A stretch of 64,000 nt of DNA from Chrysomallon squamiferum (Eukaryota; Mollusca; Gastropoda; Neomphalida; Peltospiridae). The notes under the pieces were generated by a model. The model saw nothing but the letters and a program-made list of their open reading frames with translations. It was not told the origin of the DNA and ran no database searches. The DNA is taken from positions 27,679,822 to 27,743,821 of the forward strand of contig CM022671.1 of the NCBI GenBank assembly GCA_012295275.1. Direction: 5' to 3'. Below are positions 39,772 to 64,000 of this stretch, in pieces (position 1 is the stretch's first letter; the number at the start of each line of letters is the position of its first letter). A program made the position numbers and the translations under genes.

Positions 39772-39830
<59 letters not shown>
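39178..39830 (+). repeat. TTA/TAA microsatellites in the presumed 3' UTR
   Basis: Three blocks: TTA at 39192-39260, TAA at 39380-39420, TTA at 39773-39830. Confidence 0.93.
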
Positions 39831-40391
39831 CTTAACTGTCATCTTTATTACAGTGAAATAATTTATACGTTACGATATCAAGGGAGGCAAATCACATAAA
39901 GCAAATTTCGTACGAATTGTTTCCCTTCTCAGTTTTGATTTCCGGCTGCCCTCTTAACCTCTGCGGATATTAACAGCACAATTAACTATAACACTAACAA
40001 TATATATAATGTTTAAATGCTGTATCCGTTTTATAATTAATATCCTTACATGAAAGGCAGTCGAAAATTTTGACGATGTAAATGTTTGTTAACTGTTTAT
40101 TAAAACCAAAATGTAATGGCACAAGAGATCAAAAGAACCAAAAACTTGTACCAATGGTTTTCAAATGACGGACCTTCAGTCATGTATAATTTGTTTTTAA
40201 GATGCTAATATATTTTATTTGTTTATCTAAGAATTTTGATACAAATATTATTGCCTTTTATTTATTATTATTTTTTTAATATATTTTTCTTTTGCCCCAC
40301 TCACCTCCCTGAAGTTCTTCCGACATTTTTTACTTCGTTTGTGTAATTCTTCAGAAGTAATGTATGCAAGTGGAATGACATATACAAAAAT

Positions 40392-40466
40392 TGTAAATAA
40401 TTATTACAGCACATGCAAACACCATCTTTCTTTTTGTATCTCCTGTTTGTACATCGTATGTACATA
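40392..40466 (+). promoter_or_regulatory. Pair of Pumilio-like elements
   Basis: TGTAAATA at 40392-40399 and TGTACATA at 40459-40466 both fit the PUF consensus UGUANAUA. They lie in the presumed distal 3' UTR, where such sites repress or localise mRNA. In AT-rich DNA one such match is expected by chance, so the pair is only suggestive. Confidence 0.35.
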
Positions 40467-40603
40467 TTCAAAGTAATATAATTATAGTTGATTTAGTCGT
40501 GTACAAAATGTATCATTCCAATGTTCATCTGCTATCTGTGATCATGAATATATTTATGTATAAGCAGCATATACAGTATTTATTAATTTTCAAATGTTGC
40601 GTG

Positions 40604-40609
40604 AATAAA
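40604..40609 (+). terminator. Candidate poly(A) signal of the GAS2-like gene
   Basis: Canonical AATAAA about 1.96 kb after the stop codon, preceded by a stretch that looks like unique 3' UTR rather than repeat. Other AATAAA copies upstream make the choice uncertain. Confidence 0.4.
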
Positions 40610-41696
40610 ATATATTTTAAAAAAATACATATATTTGAAAGATGAATGAAGCTGTGTGTTTATTATTTCTTATTTGCCTTAGTGTTTCACTTATTGTCTT
40701 TGTCTATTTATGTTTATGTAGTAGGTTTTTTTTATTTTTTATTTACCATGTTACTAGCAATGACGAATTTGTAAGTAGTTATGTTATATTTATTTCATCA
40801 ATACACATGAAAGAATTTGAGACAACTGAAAAATAAAAACATTAAAAAAATAATAATAATAATAATAATTAATAAATAAATAAATAATAAGAATATCCAC
40901 ACAAAAAAAGAGAAGATGAAAAAACAAACAAAAATATATTTGTTAAGTGCATGTATTAGAGTGAAAAAAGACAATTAAATAAAAGAAACAATGTCAATCA
41001 ATAAACCATTAGACAAAGGTATTTATGTTAATTGAAGATTCAAGTACATCTGTTTAGAGAACATTAATCCGGCCGATTAATTAAAAAGAATAAATAACAT
41101 ATTCAGTCTGCTCAATAATTAGAGGCAAAGAGAGACAATATTTATATAGTATAATATCTACCAAAGAAAATGTACTTAAGACAAATACATATAGTGGTGA
41201 ATATATAAGGCTACAAAATCTCACAAAGTTAGACCTGTAAGAGGACAGCCACTTTTCAGTTTCGAGGTTAATTCGAGAATACGTTGATGTATTGTTCAGT
41301 TTAATTCCCACCGAGAAATAAAACTCTTGTTTAAAGTGTATTTTTAAAACAAAACGGTAAACCCAGTTTGGGATCAGTATGTACAGTTTTGGTAGCTAGG
41401 TGTGTGTTTTCGGCACCTACAGTATCAAAAGAAAATATTTTGAGAACAGTTTCTACAACTTTTCACGACTGCACTAAAGTGATGTCTTAACTTCAGAAAT
41501 ATGCATGGAACTTACCCATATATGGTCAATGTAACAAAACAAAAAAAATAAATAATTATTGATAATAAAATAATGGAATTTTCAGGTTTAATGAACTTAA
41601 TACATTGCTGTATGTAAATTTAAAAAAATAAATGAAATAAAATATTTGTACACACTGAATACAGTATAGTAATTTATATGTGGCGGTCTTGTCAAA

Positions 41697-41697
<1 letters not shown>

Positions 41698-41747
<50 letters not shown>
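41698..41747 (+). repeat. (TTA)n microsatellite
   Basis: About 16 TTA units. Confidence 0.96.
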
Positions 41748-42219
41748 CGGCCTTTTTCATGTACAGCTCGGATTCGGAAATTAACAACTTACTAAAAAAA
41801 AAACAGAAATATCTGTAAAAAATACAAAAAGTGTAGTAATAGCATTATCTGAAACAGATATCGGTTTAGCACAAGAGGAGTTAAACGTTTTATCTGTAAC
41901 TTACACGAGGTAACCTAAGTCATGTTTGTTACGTTGAACCATCCAGTTTTCCTTTTAAGCTAAACGCTTTGTTAAAAGATAAGTGCGGCTGCAAATATTT
42001 GTACAACGTACCAAACTCCCAGACAGTAATGATAAAGGCACAAATAAAGCATGCCGTGAAGGGTTTGCACGTGATCTACGGAAATGGGAAGTGTATTATA
42101 TCTTTTCATAACGTAAAAGTTTCGACTTTGTATTCTGGTTTATGTATTTAATTTTACATATACTCTTCTGGCATCTAAACATTTTTTTTTTTTTTTTTTT
42201 TTTTTACATGATCCATTAT

Positions 42220-42470
42220 AAAGATTCTAGTAGCCTTTGTAATAATTATACAGAAACCTTGAAACATTTTTTTTTTCAAATGTGAAAAGATTCTAAGATA
42301 TGGGAAAATGTAAAATCATAGTTACTGTTAGGAAATTAGTTTCAGCAAAACTCGTTTTATTTGGTGTGATTAATGACAAAAACAGCTTCTTTGTTAACTG
42401 GTTTGCATTCAGTCTTATATGTTTAGAAATCGAAATGTTCTTACATAATCAAGTAAGAAGAAAACTGTGA
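42220..42470 (+). mobile_element. Decayed non-LTR retrotransposon (LINE) C-terminal end
   Basis: The translation from 42220 reads KDSSSLCNNYTETLKHFFFK then CEK. This resembles the Cys/His region after the reverse transcriptase of L1/Tx1-type LINEs (C-x-x-C...ETLxHxFxxC). After frame changes, 42348-42467 reads KLVLFGVIND...FFVNWFAFSL, like the end of the same open frame. Stops and frameshifts separate the blocks, so this is a dead relic. No intact reverse transcriptase domain lies upstream. Confidence 0.55.
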
Positions 42471-43429
42471 CGAGTCTTACACAGAATATTATTATGGGAA
42501 GAAAAAAGTTTTCATTTTGAAAAACGAATAGGACTGAATAGACTCAGTCTTGCGTAGAAATTTTGTTTCGGACGATTTCATTGCTGGCACTTTGCTATGT
42601 GAATAAAGATGAATCATAAATGTTGCTTTTTATTGCAGCAGTGCTAATGTTAGATATATTAGTATCGGTTGATATTGAAGACGACGACGTCAGCAATGAC
42701 GATAATGATTTTACATAACATCGGATGTTACACATTATTGCCTAAGGGCCCGCTATTTAAAAATCCAGTAAACAGAAATTATATTTTCTTGACAAACATA
42801 AAGGTTTTCTATTGTGCAAGACAGTTTTAATAACTGAAAAAGTGTTTTGTTAATTATTTATTCTTGTTTTTTTTCCTTTTTCAAATTCAATTGCCGTATT
42901 TCCATTTTTAAATGATGTTCACTTTAATTTCTTTCAAATTCTCTATAATCATTTTTCATTTTTGAATGGCCTTCGATATCGTTTTAAAGATGTTTTTTTT
43001 TTTTTTTTTTTTTTTCAATTACACTGTAGTGTATCTTTCACAGTAGACACACAAGTATTATTTTTAAATTAATTATTGAAACATTATTTAAGAAAACAAA
43101 TACTGACATCTGGATAACTGAAATAATTACATGCATTAATGAGACGTATTATCATATTAACTAATCAAACATGCCCTAAAGACATAATAACATGATTAAA
43201 TGATTTGATGTATTGCTTGCAGTTATAATAATCAACATACACTTTTTTGTTTTTTTATCTCAAATAATTATTTTTTAGAATATTATTATTATAATATATG
43301 AAAAATTAAATAAAGAATGTTAAATATCTAACATGATAACTTACTCTTTCAAATATTTTCATTAATTTATTTTATAAAATGTAGTTTATATATACATCGT
43401 CATCATCGTTTTCGAACTCACTCGAAATC

Positions 43430-43790
43430 CTGTTTGTGGTTATTAACAATAATGCATTGCGCTTCACTTTTTCCGCTCGCTGCACTCTCCGTTAGTGTGC
43501 AACATTTTCCTGCCTGTCAACAGTTGTAAACTGTTTTGCCTCGCGTTTTTAAATTCTTACAGCATCATGCCTTCCGCTGTTTGTACGTAAGCTGTGAGAT
43601 GCCGTATTATCGCACGATGGATGGAACAGCCTAATTCGGCCGAGCTAACTCTCGATATCGGTAAATAACTTGGCATGTAGAATCGGATCAGTAATCATCG
43701 ACGGTTTACTGCGGTCCAGGTCTGTTTGAGCCGCTGGCATTCTGCTCTCACGTCCGTGGTCAGTCTGAATTTAACCTCGCGTTCACCTCA
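43430..43790 (+). promoter_or_regulatory. GC/CpG-richer block, candidate promoter and first exon of the SLC5 gene
   Basis: A clearly more GC- and CpG-rich stretch in AT-rich surroundings. Inside it a donor-like gtaagc at 43587 follows a short segment containing an ATG (43567). Joined to the acceptor at 47280, that ATG would give a 9-codon upstream ORF. The location about 3.7 kb before the first coding exon would suit a non-coding first exon. No TATA box is obvious. Inference only. Confidence 0.2.
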
Positions 43791-44042
43791 AAACAAAAAT
43801 AAATTACAATGAACCACGAATCATTTTTTATCCTAAACATACGGGTATCTGTTACCACCAGCCCCCTTATCTCGCTTCCACAGAACCGGTTTTAGAACTG
43901 CCGTTGTTTGTGTTTGTTAAATATAACTTCGTTCTTTATTTGTTTGCTTCGTATTTTAAATATATTACAATTAGCCAGAAAGCCGAAAAATCCCGGTTTT
44001 AATTATTGCGAAGATTTATTAGAAGAACAAACGCCTATTTTA

Positions 44043-44089
<47 letters not shown>

Positions 44090-44195
44090 TGTTTTTTTTT
44101 TTTTTTATACTACGACATACAACAATCGCCTTGTGATTTTTTTTTTTAGACAGTTTCCGTTTTATAAAATTATTATTTTTGTACAGGAAACTGGT

Positions 44196-44233
<38 letters not shown>

Positions 44234-44469
44234 TTATTTATTTATTTATTTATTTATTTATTAGCCTAATTTTGAAGAAACGGTCTTTTATTGTATGTAA
44301 GTAATATATGTTACGGTTTGGCAAACGCAGGTGATGGTCAGAACTGCAGTAAAACAGATCTTGGTAATTAATTATAGGAACGTCGGATGTGTTTGCTGTG
44401 ACTTTTCCACGTGATAAGAATGTGTGCAGTATATACATATATAGGTCAGGAATTTGCTAAATACACGAT

Positions 44470-44930
44470 GTTTTGTTTACAGGTGAATAAGTCTTTGCAA
44501 CAGATAGAGGACAGTCAGTAAACTCAGCAGTTTAGATACGACATGACACTGATCAATGCACAACTTCTTAGTGCCTTCCTCGGTAGCCAAATGCGATAAA
44601 ATATGTATTCCTGGGAAGTGCATGTAAAATATCTCTCAGTAAATAGCAGACGAAATATAAACTGTAGCCAAACGGTCAAAAGCATGATGTAACATTTCGT
44701 GCTTTCGTCTGTGGTCTAATGCGACGCAGCATACGTTTCTGGGAATTGCTTAAAAATATATCTTGCTGCTAAATACCAGAAAGAACATAAACTGAAGTGG
44801 CCCAACGGTCAAAATATATGATAAAACATTTAGTGCGGTCCTCGATGGCCGAAGTCTAGTTTATCGAAGATGGTGGGATATGTACTTCACAGGAAAATTA
44901 CGTTTCTTGTTGCCAAGTGATAAAAGTTAA
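44470..44930 (+). repeat. ~130 bp tandem repeat, about 3 copies
   Basis: Copies begin at about 44570, 44698 and 44832 with AGTGC(C/T)TTC-like starts. They share blocks such as CTGGGAA(G/T)TGC and CAACGGTCAAAA. A more decayed copy precedes 44570. Confidence 0.85.
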
Positions 44931-45816
44931 CAATACTGTGCGATCTGCGAGTGTCTTCTCTCATATCTTCATTATACCAAAAACCAAAAACATAAATCAT
45001 ATATAATAACTGTTGATATTACACATACATTAAGTGAGTTCTTAAACATTTATTTATAAAATTTTCGGTTGTTAATAAATGAAGCTACAAGTAGACTGTG
45101 AGTGTCATGAATAAAACGTGTTTCTTTCCTTATCTATCATTGCTAAGTGATTTGAAGTTTCTGTGTTTGCAGAAATAAGGTTAAATAGCCATTTAGAGAT
45201 AAATATCAGAAATTCGTGATTCAGACTATTCATCTTAAATAATGGACATTACATAATCTTTTTTTATATATATAAAAATGAGTTTTGATTTAACTGAAAC
45301 GTTGTCTGCAAAACATATATAAAAGCAATCTGTTTCACATGTAAAGTAACAGCAGCATCAAATAACAACAATTTCAATAATAATATCATTTGTTTCGACT
45401 CAGAATAATTTTTTGAATGAGTTTTCTTGAATTATCTCAGACTGCCAGCGGATAAAGTTTTTTATTTCCTAAGCTGAAATGCTTGCTGTTGCCCTCTTTC
45501 GATTTACTTTCGATTAATGCTATAAAATATTGGATACGTTTTGTCAAATTAATAACGGTTCATAGCAGACAAAGCAAGAATGAAAACAAAAACAAGAAGA
45601 AAAGCAAGAAACAAAAAACAAAAATACAAAAACCTCAAAGACATGGCAGAGACAAGAACAACATTAATCGTCCACATTATTATGTATTTAATGGAATGTT
45701 TGTTGAAAAGGTAAAAAAAAAAAAAAAGTTTTAACATATTAAACAGAGCAAGCTGCGGTATATCCACGTCCGTCGTGGTCAAACAATCGTAGATACATTT
45801 AACAAAGGAACTTGTT

Positions 45817-45856
<40 letters not shown>

Positions 45857-46148
45857 CGACTCCCGCAGAGTTTGTACAGAAGGGTTTTAGTATGTTAGTG
45901 CGACAAACAATCAGAGAGAAGAGAAAGTCTAATGTCTTACACCTTCCCAGTTATAGATTCTGAGATATGGCCAAAAATTCATTCAGTTATTTCCAAAGAG
46001 TGATATTTGGAAGACTGTTTCATTACAATTGCATCGAGTTTTGGTATTAATTTCAATTAAAATCTTTCTCTTTATGAGTATGTGTGTGTGTACATATGTT
46101 CATGTGTATGTGTGCATGTGTATCTGTGTGCATTTGTATGTGTGTGTG

Positions 46149-46193
<45 letters not shown>

Positions 46194-47019
46194 AACAAAA
46201 ACAAAGCATATTAATATCACACAAAGATACATACACACGTACATATATACTCATATATATATATTGTTTTGTTTTATCTTGGGTGACATCTCCAGGTATA
46301 ACGATTGTTTACATTAAAGACAGGTGTGTGTGTGTGTGTAACCTGGTTGTATGTTCTGCGAACAAAAAACTAGGAATCCGGAAGAATTAATCTTTACTGT
46401 GATTGGTGAACTTTATCTTGGAAATATTCGAGTGTAAACATTCTTCAGTTGGTAACATCTCTAGATTTACTCAGTTTGGTTGATGACGTTGTTGGAATAG
46501 TTTTAATGTGCAAGATAACAGGTCATCTTTCCATTAATGTCCATGATTATAATAATAAAAAGCAACAGCAATAATAATAATAATAATAATAATAACAACA
46601 ATAATAATAATAATAATAATAACAACAACAAACAACAACAACAATAATAATGAAAGAAAAGAAAAATATTATTATTTTATTATTATTTTTTTTTTTTTTT
46701 TTTTTTTTTTCGTGGATATCTTACATGTTTCAGAGAATTTTGAAAGTCGACCTAAAACGTCATAGTATTACGTGATCTTGGTTTCTTGATTACGTCAAAA
46801 AAAAAAAAAAGAAGATAATAATTATATGTATATATAACTGCGTAATTTCGTCACGGAAATATGTTACATAGCGGTATAGTTACAGATCTGGCAACTTTAA
46901 TTCACCACTGTAACAAATCTTTATTACGTAACATTATACACTGCTGTAAAATGAAATCAAACTGCAGTGGCGTTAATTTTTAAAAATCACAAATCACTGT
47001 GTAAACTTTGTATTTCACT

Positions 47020-47220
47020 CCGATCATTCAGACAGCGCAAACCGCCAACGATAAGCTACGACGACAGGGTCGCCCGACTCAGTTAACGTGTATACCTTGT
47101 CAGGTTTTGATGGCCTCTTTTTAACTTACCTGGGTTTGTGACAGCGTCACTTCGGTTCAGTTCGCTCGCGAAGTTCAATGGTGTAACACGTAAACAAAAC
47201 GCGAGAGCTCGTCATTATTT
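47020..47220 (+). promoter_or_regulatory. CpG-richer block just upstream of the SLC5 coding start
   Basis: Locally enriched in CpG (cgccaacg, acgacgac, gtcgcccg, gctcgcgaag). It lies 150-350 bp before the ATG exon, so it could be the core promoter or a first untranslated exon, with a possible donor gtaaac at about 47190. No TATA or initiator motif stands out. Confidence 0.25.
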
Positions 47221-47280
47221 TATTCGACATTTTTCTCTCTCTCTCTGTGTCTGTGTCCCTCCTTTGACTTGGGGTTTTAG

Positions 47281-47362
47281 GAGACTCTGAAGAAGAGATT
47301 AAAGCAGTGGAAAGCACTGAAGAGAGGTATTTTCACCTGGACATTTTCTTACTGAAAAGACA
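47281..47362 (+). other. Probable 5' UTR part of SLC5 exon 1
   Basis: A pyrimidine-rich tract (47231-47270) ends in ttttag at 47280, a plausible acceptor, followed by 82 nt of more balanced sequence up to the ATG. If so, at least one untranslated exon lies upstream. Confidence 0.45.
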
Positions 47363-61733
<14,371 letters not shown>

Positions 61734-61797
61734 ATTCGTCATTTCATTATCACACTCACATTCGTGTTTTTTTTGACAGATCTACATATTAAGATCA

Positions 61798-61803
61798 AAT
61801 AAA
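61798..61803 (+). terminator. SLC5 poly(A) signal
   Basis: AATAAA 65 nt after the stop codon, in AT-rich sequence. The cleavage site would lie near 61820. Confidence 0.65.
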
Positions 61804-62027
61804 CGATTATCTTGTATTGCCAGTAAATCAGAACTTTAGCTAGTGATTAAATACATTAGCCAGGGTAGCAGCAGTATAGTTGTTTAGACTGTATAAAAAG
61901 ACATTATCGAACGTATTGGGTGACTGTTAGAAAACTAGCCTTTGTAAGACGTTTTCACGTTGTTTTAAAATCCACGTGTTATTTGCAAAAAAAAGTATAC
62001 CTACCTATCTACCTATTTACATACATA

Positions 62028-62060
<33 letters not shown>

Positions 62061-62298
62061 CAAAGTGAAATCAGAAAATAACATGCATATACAGTCAACC
62101 TTGGTTTTAAAACAGGAATGTAAAAATCAAGAAACATAATAGCGGGTGATATATCTCAGCTCTTTTAAAGTATATCAGCTTTTGAGACAAAATATTCTGC
62201 TTTAGTTTATAATTTAAAAAAAAAAAAAAATAAATATAGATAGATAGATATAGATAGATAGATAGATAGATAGATATCACTAAGTAAATTATTTATTC

Positions 62299-62337
<39 letters not shown>

Positions 62338-64000
62338 ATACAAACAATCAAATTTACTTATTTTCATAATAATTACTCATAATTCTCAACAGTTTATGGT
62401 TTTTTGGTATTGTTACGTATTTTGGGTATTAAGTGATCAGGAACATATTAATTGAGCGTATCAAGTAAGAAAATTAGATTAGTATTCATTCGTTATTCAT
62501 TATAAATTATATAAGAATGTAAATATAAACACACAACATATTTATACAATGCTGAATGTTTCGATCACAACCAACGCCAGCTGTAATAAAAATGAGAATA
62601 ATTACAACAAAATAATAATTACAGTTTTATAATAATAATTAAAAAAATGTTAGTAGCTTAATGAATCTAAAAAAAATAAAAAAAAAAAAAAAAGTTAAAA
62701 CCATAAAAAGTTTAATATAAAGTAACGGTTGTATCAATATGTGTGTGTGTGTGAAACACAACCTTTGTAATAAACCTCACAATTTCAAGCCAGTTTTTAA
62801 CGTTTTATAATAATGACTGTTAAAATGTCAGTTGCTATTACAGATCACCAGATGTTTTGGTTTGTGTATACATCTGCCAAGATATTTTATTAGCCATTTT
62901 ATACCTGTTGTATATTTACCTGTATTTGTTTATAATAAAAATAATTATTAAAAACATAAACAGTGTTTTTATCATTAGTAATAAAACAAAAGAAGCATTG
63001 GGCGACAAAGTAATCCGTGTGTCCAGAAAAATCTTAACATATCTGAAACCGAAGTTTAGTAAATGATTAAATATTTTCTTTTGTGTGTGCGTGTGTTTCA
63101 TCAGTTTATTATTTTTAATATTACGAATCGACGTGAATAGCAATAGTTGAACTTTAAATTACACGTCATTTCAAGGGAGATAACCAGCAATCATATCATT
63201 GCAGGTTGCAGTGACTGGTCTAGCAGAGGGTTTATTGTCTTGGCCGCCAAACTGTTCACAATTAACATTGCCATCCGGCCCGCGAGACAGCAAAATAAAA
63301 GTCAATGAAATGAAGTCAGTTGACACAGCTATTTTTTTTTTATTGAAGTTTAAAATTTAAGGCGTCTCGAAGGCACTCGTCGAATCAATAGTGCCCGCAT
63401 CCGTTAAAAATGATTTTACTGTTTACATAAAATACACGTTTTGAAATCTTTTTTTGTTCTCATTTCATATTCTGGCCCTTATGCTCTTCCTATGAGATTC
63501 ATCCGCCTCTGGTCTAGCATGACTGGCAGATGTAAAGTGTCTGATAGCATGAACAAGATTAATGATCTAAGCAGATTCTGTATACAGATTTACAGACAAA
63601 AAGTCTGATAATAATAATGGAGGACAACGAGATCATGTCCTTTATATGGAGAAAAGTCTAATAGCCGACAGAATAATTAATGTAGTAACTGTGCAATGAT
63701 TTCCAAGTAAATATATATTCTATGCAAAAGACATGACAAGAAAACTGCAAGCTCCATGTATCCTCAGGACTTGTTATGCCATACTCATACTTCATAATTA
63801 TTTAGGATTTTGCAATGATCATATGAAATTAAAAAGTCCATTAATCCATATTTTCTTTTCACCCAAAAATTAAGTGTCTCTTTTGAGCTTAAATTCAAAA
63901 ATATTTTAGCTTGTTTCATTTAATCCTGATTCTAATAAAGGAAGAGACAAATAATACATATATTTTATGTTTTAATTTGGATTTAAAAGATACAGTTCTA
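61804..64000. other. 3' flank without recognisable gene
   Basis: AT-rich sequence with a poly(T) run (62033-62060), GATA units near 62238-62276, a (TTA)n tract (62305-62336) and no conserved coding segment. A CAGTCAACCTTGGTTTTAA stretch after a TA at 62090 looks like one end of a pogo-type element, but no matching second end was found. AAGGGAGATAAC at 63173 is a motif I recall as common in molluscan DNA. Confidence 0.6.

Larger units (their letters stand above)
38649..40609 (+). other. Probable 3' UTR of the GAS2-like gene
   Basis: Follows the stop codon directly. It includes a poly(A) run (38763-38785), a 33 bp tandem duplication (38793-38870), TTA and TAA microsatellites, two Pumilio-type TGTANATA sites (40392-40399 and 40459-40466), and an AATAAA at 40604-40609 in a typical AT-rich 3' end. 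The true cleavage site cannot be set from sequence alone; earlier AATAAA copies exist, for example in the TAA repeat ending at 39420. Confidence 0.45.
40610..47280. other. Spacer between the two genes
   Basis: No protein-coding gene recognised. It contains a LINE-like relic (42220-42470), TTA/AAT/TTTA microsatellites (41698-41747, 44045-44090, 44199-44262, 46570-46650), a ~130 bp tandem repeat (about 44470-44930), TA repeats near 45820-45853 and 46154-46187, and two GC/CpG-richer blocks (43430-43790 and 47020-47220). Part of it may be a 5' UTR intron of the SLC5 gene. Confidence 0.6.

Noticed and set aside
41969-42151. 60-codon open frame just before the LINE relic
   Set aside because: I could not match it to a LINE or other family. 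It lacks splice sites and is probably chance.
62092-62115. TA followed by CAGTCAACCTTGGTTTTAA, like a pogo-type terminus
   Set aside because: No matching inverted end found downstream or upstream in the window.

Overview
This is a eukaryotic, AT-rich, intron-rich genomic window with two protein-coding genes, both on the + strand. The protein sequences, splice sites and dense microsatellites fit a lophotrochozoan invertebrate, most likely a mollusc. That assignment is an inference: no rRNA or mitochondrial marker is present to fix it.

Layout. Positions 1-24089 hold no coding exon I can recognise, only simple repeats and degenerate minisatellites. This is either intergenic DNA or the 5' intron(s) of gene 1. 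Gene 1 (24090-38648) is the 3' part of a GAS2-like cytoskeletal linker. Two exons encode the GAR (Gas2) microtubule-binding domain. A third exon and a 2.6 kb terminal exon encode a very long Ser/Thr/Pro/Arg-rich tail with an SxIP EB1-binding motif. The N-terminal calponin-homology (CH) domain expected in this family is not visible and must lie upstream, unless an alternative start at 24018 is used. A 3' UTR of about 2 kb probably ends near 40609. Positions 40610-47280 are a spacer with a decayed non-LTR retrotransposon end, a ~130 bp tandem repeat and two GC/CpG-richer blocks that are candidate promoter or first-exon regions for gene 2.

Gene 2 (47363-61733) is a complete SLC5-family (SGLT-type) sodium/sugar cotransporter. 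Fourteen coding exons have compatible phases and GT/AG borders and give a 654-residue protein. Nearly all residues used by animal SGLTs for sugar and Na+ binding are present. A polyadenylation signal follows at 61798. Positions 61804-64000 hold no recognisable gene.

The two genes have unrelated roles (actin/microtubule crosslinking and sugar uptake), and nothing shows that they act together. No previously undescribed multi-gene system is evident. The points worth a second look are: two small TIR elements of pogo/Tigger-like appearance in SLC5 introns; a near-perfect 78 bp palindrome in SLC5 intron 1; two separate minisatellites with exact 30 bp spacing; microsatellites that abut or make up the 3' splice-site region of several SLC5 exons; and short linear motifs (SxIP, TRIP, a DSGxxS degron-like site, a fourfold V[VI]SR motif) in the GAS2-like tail.
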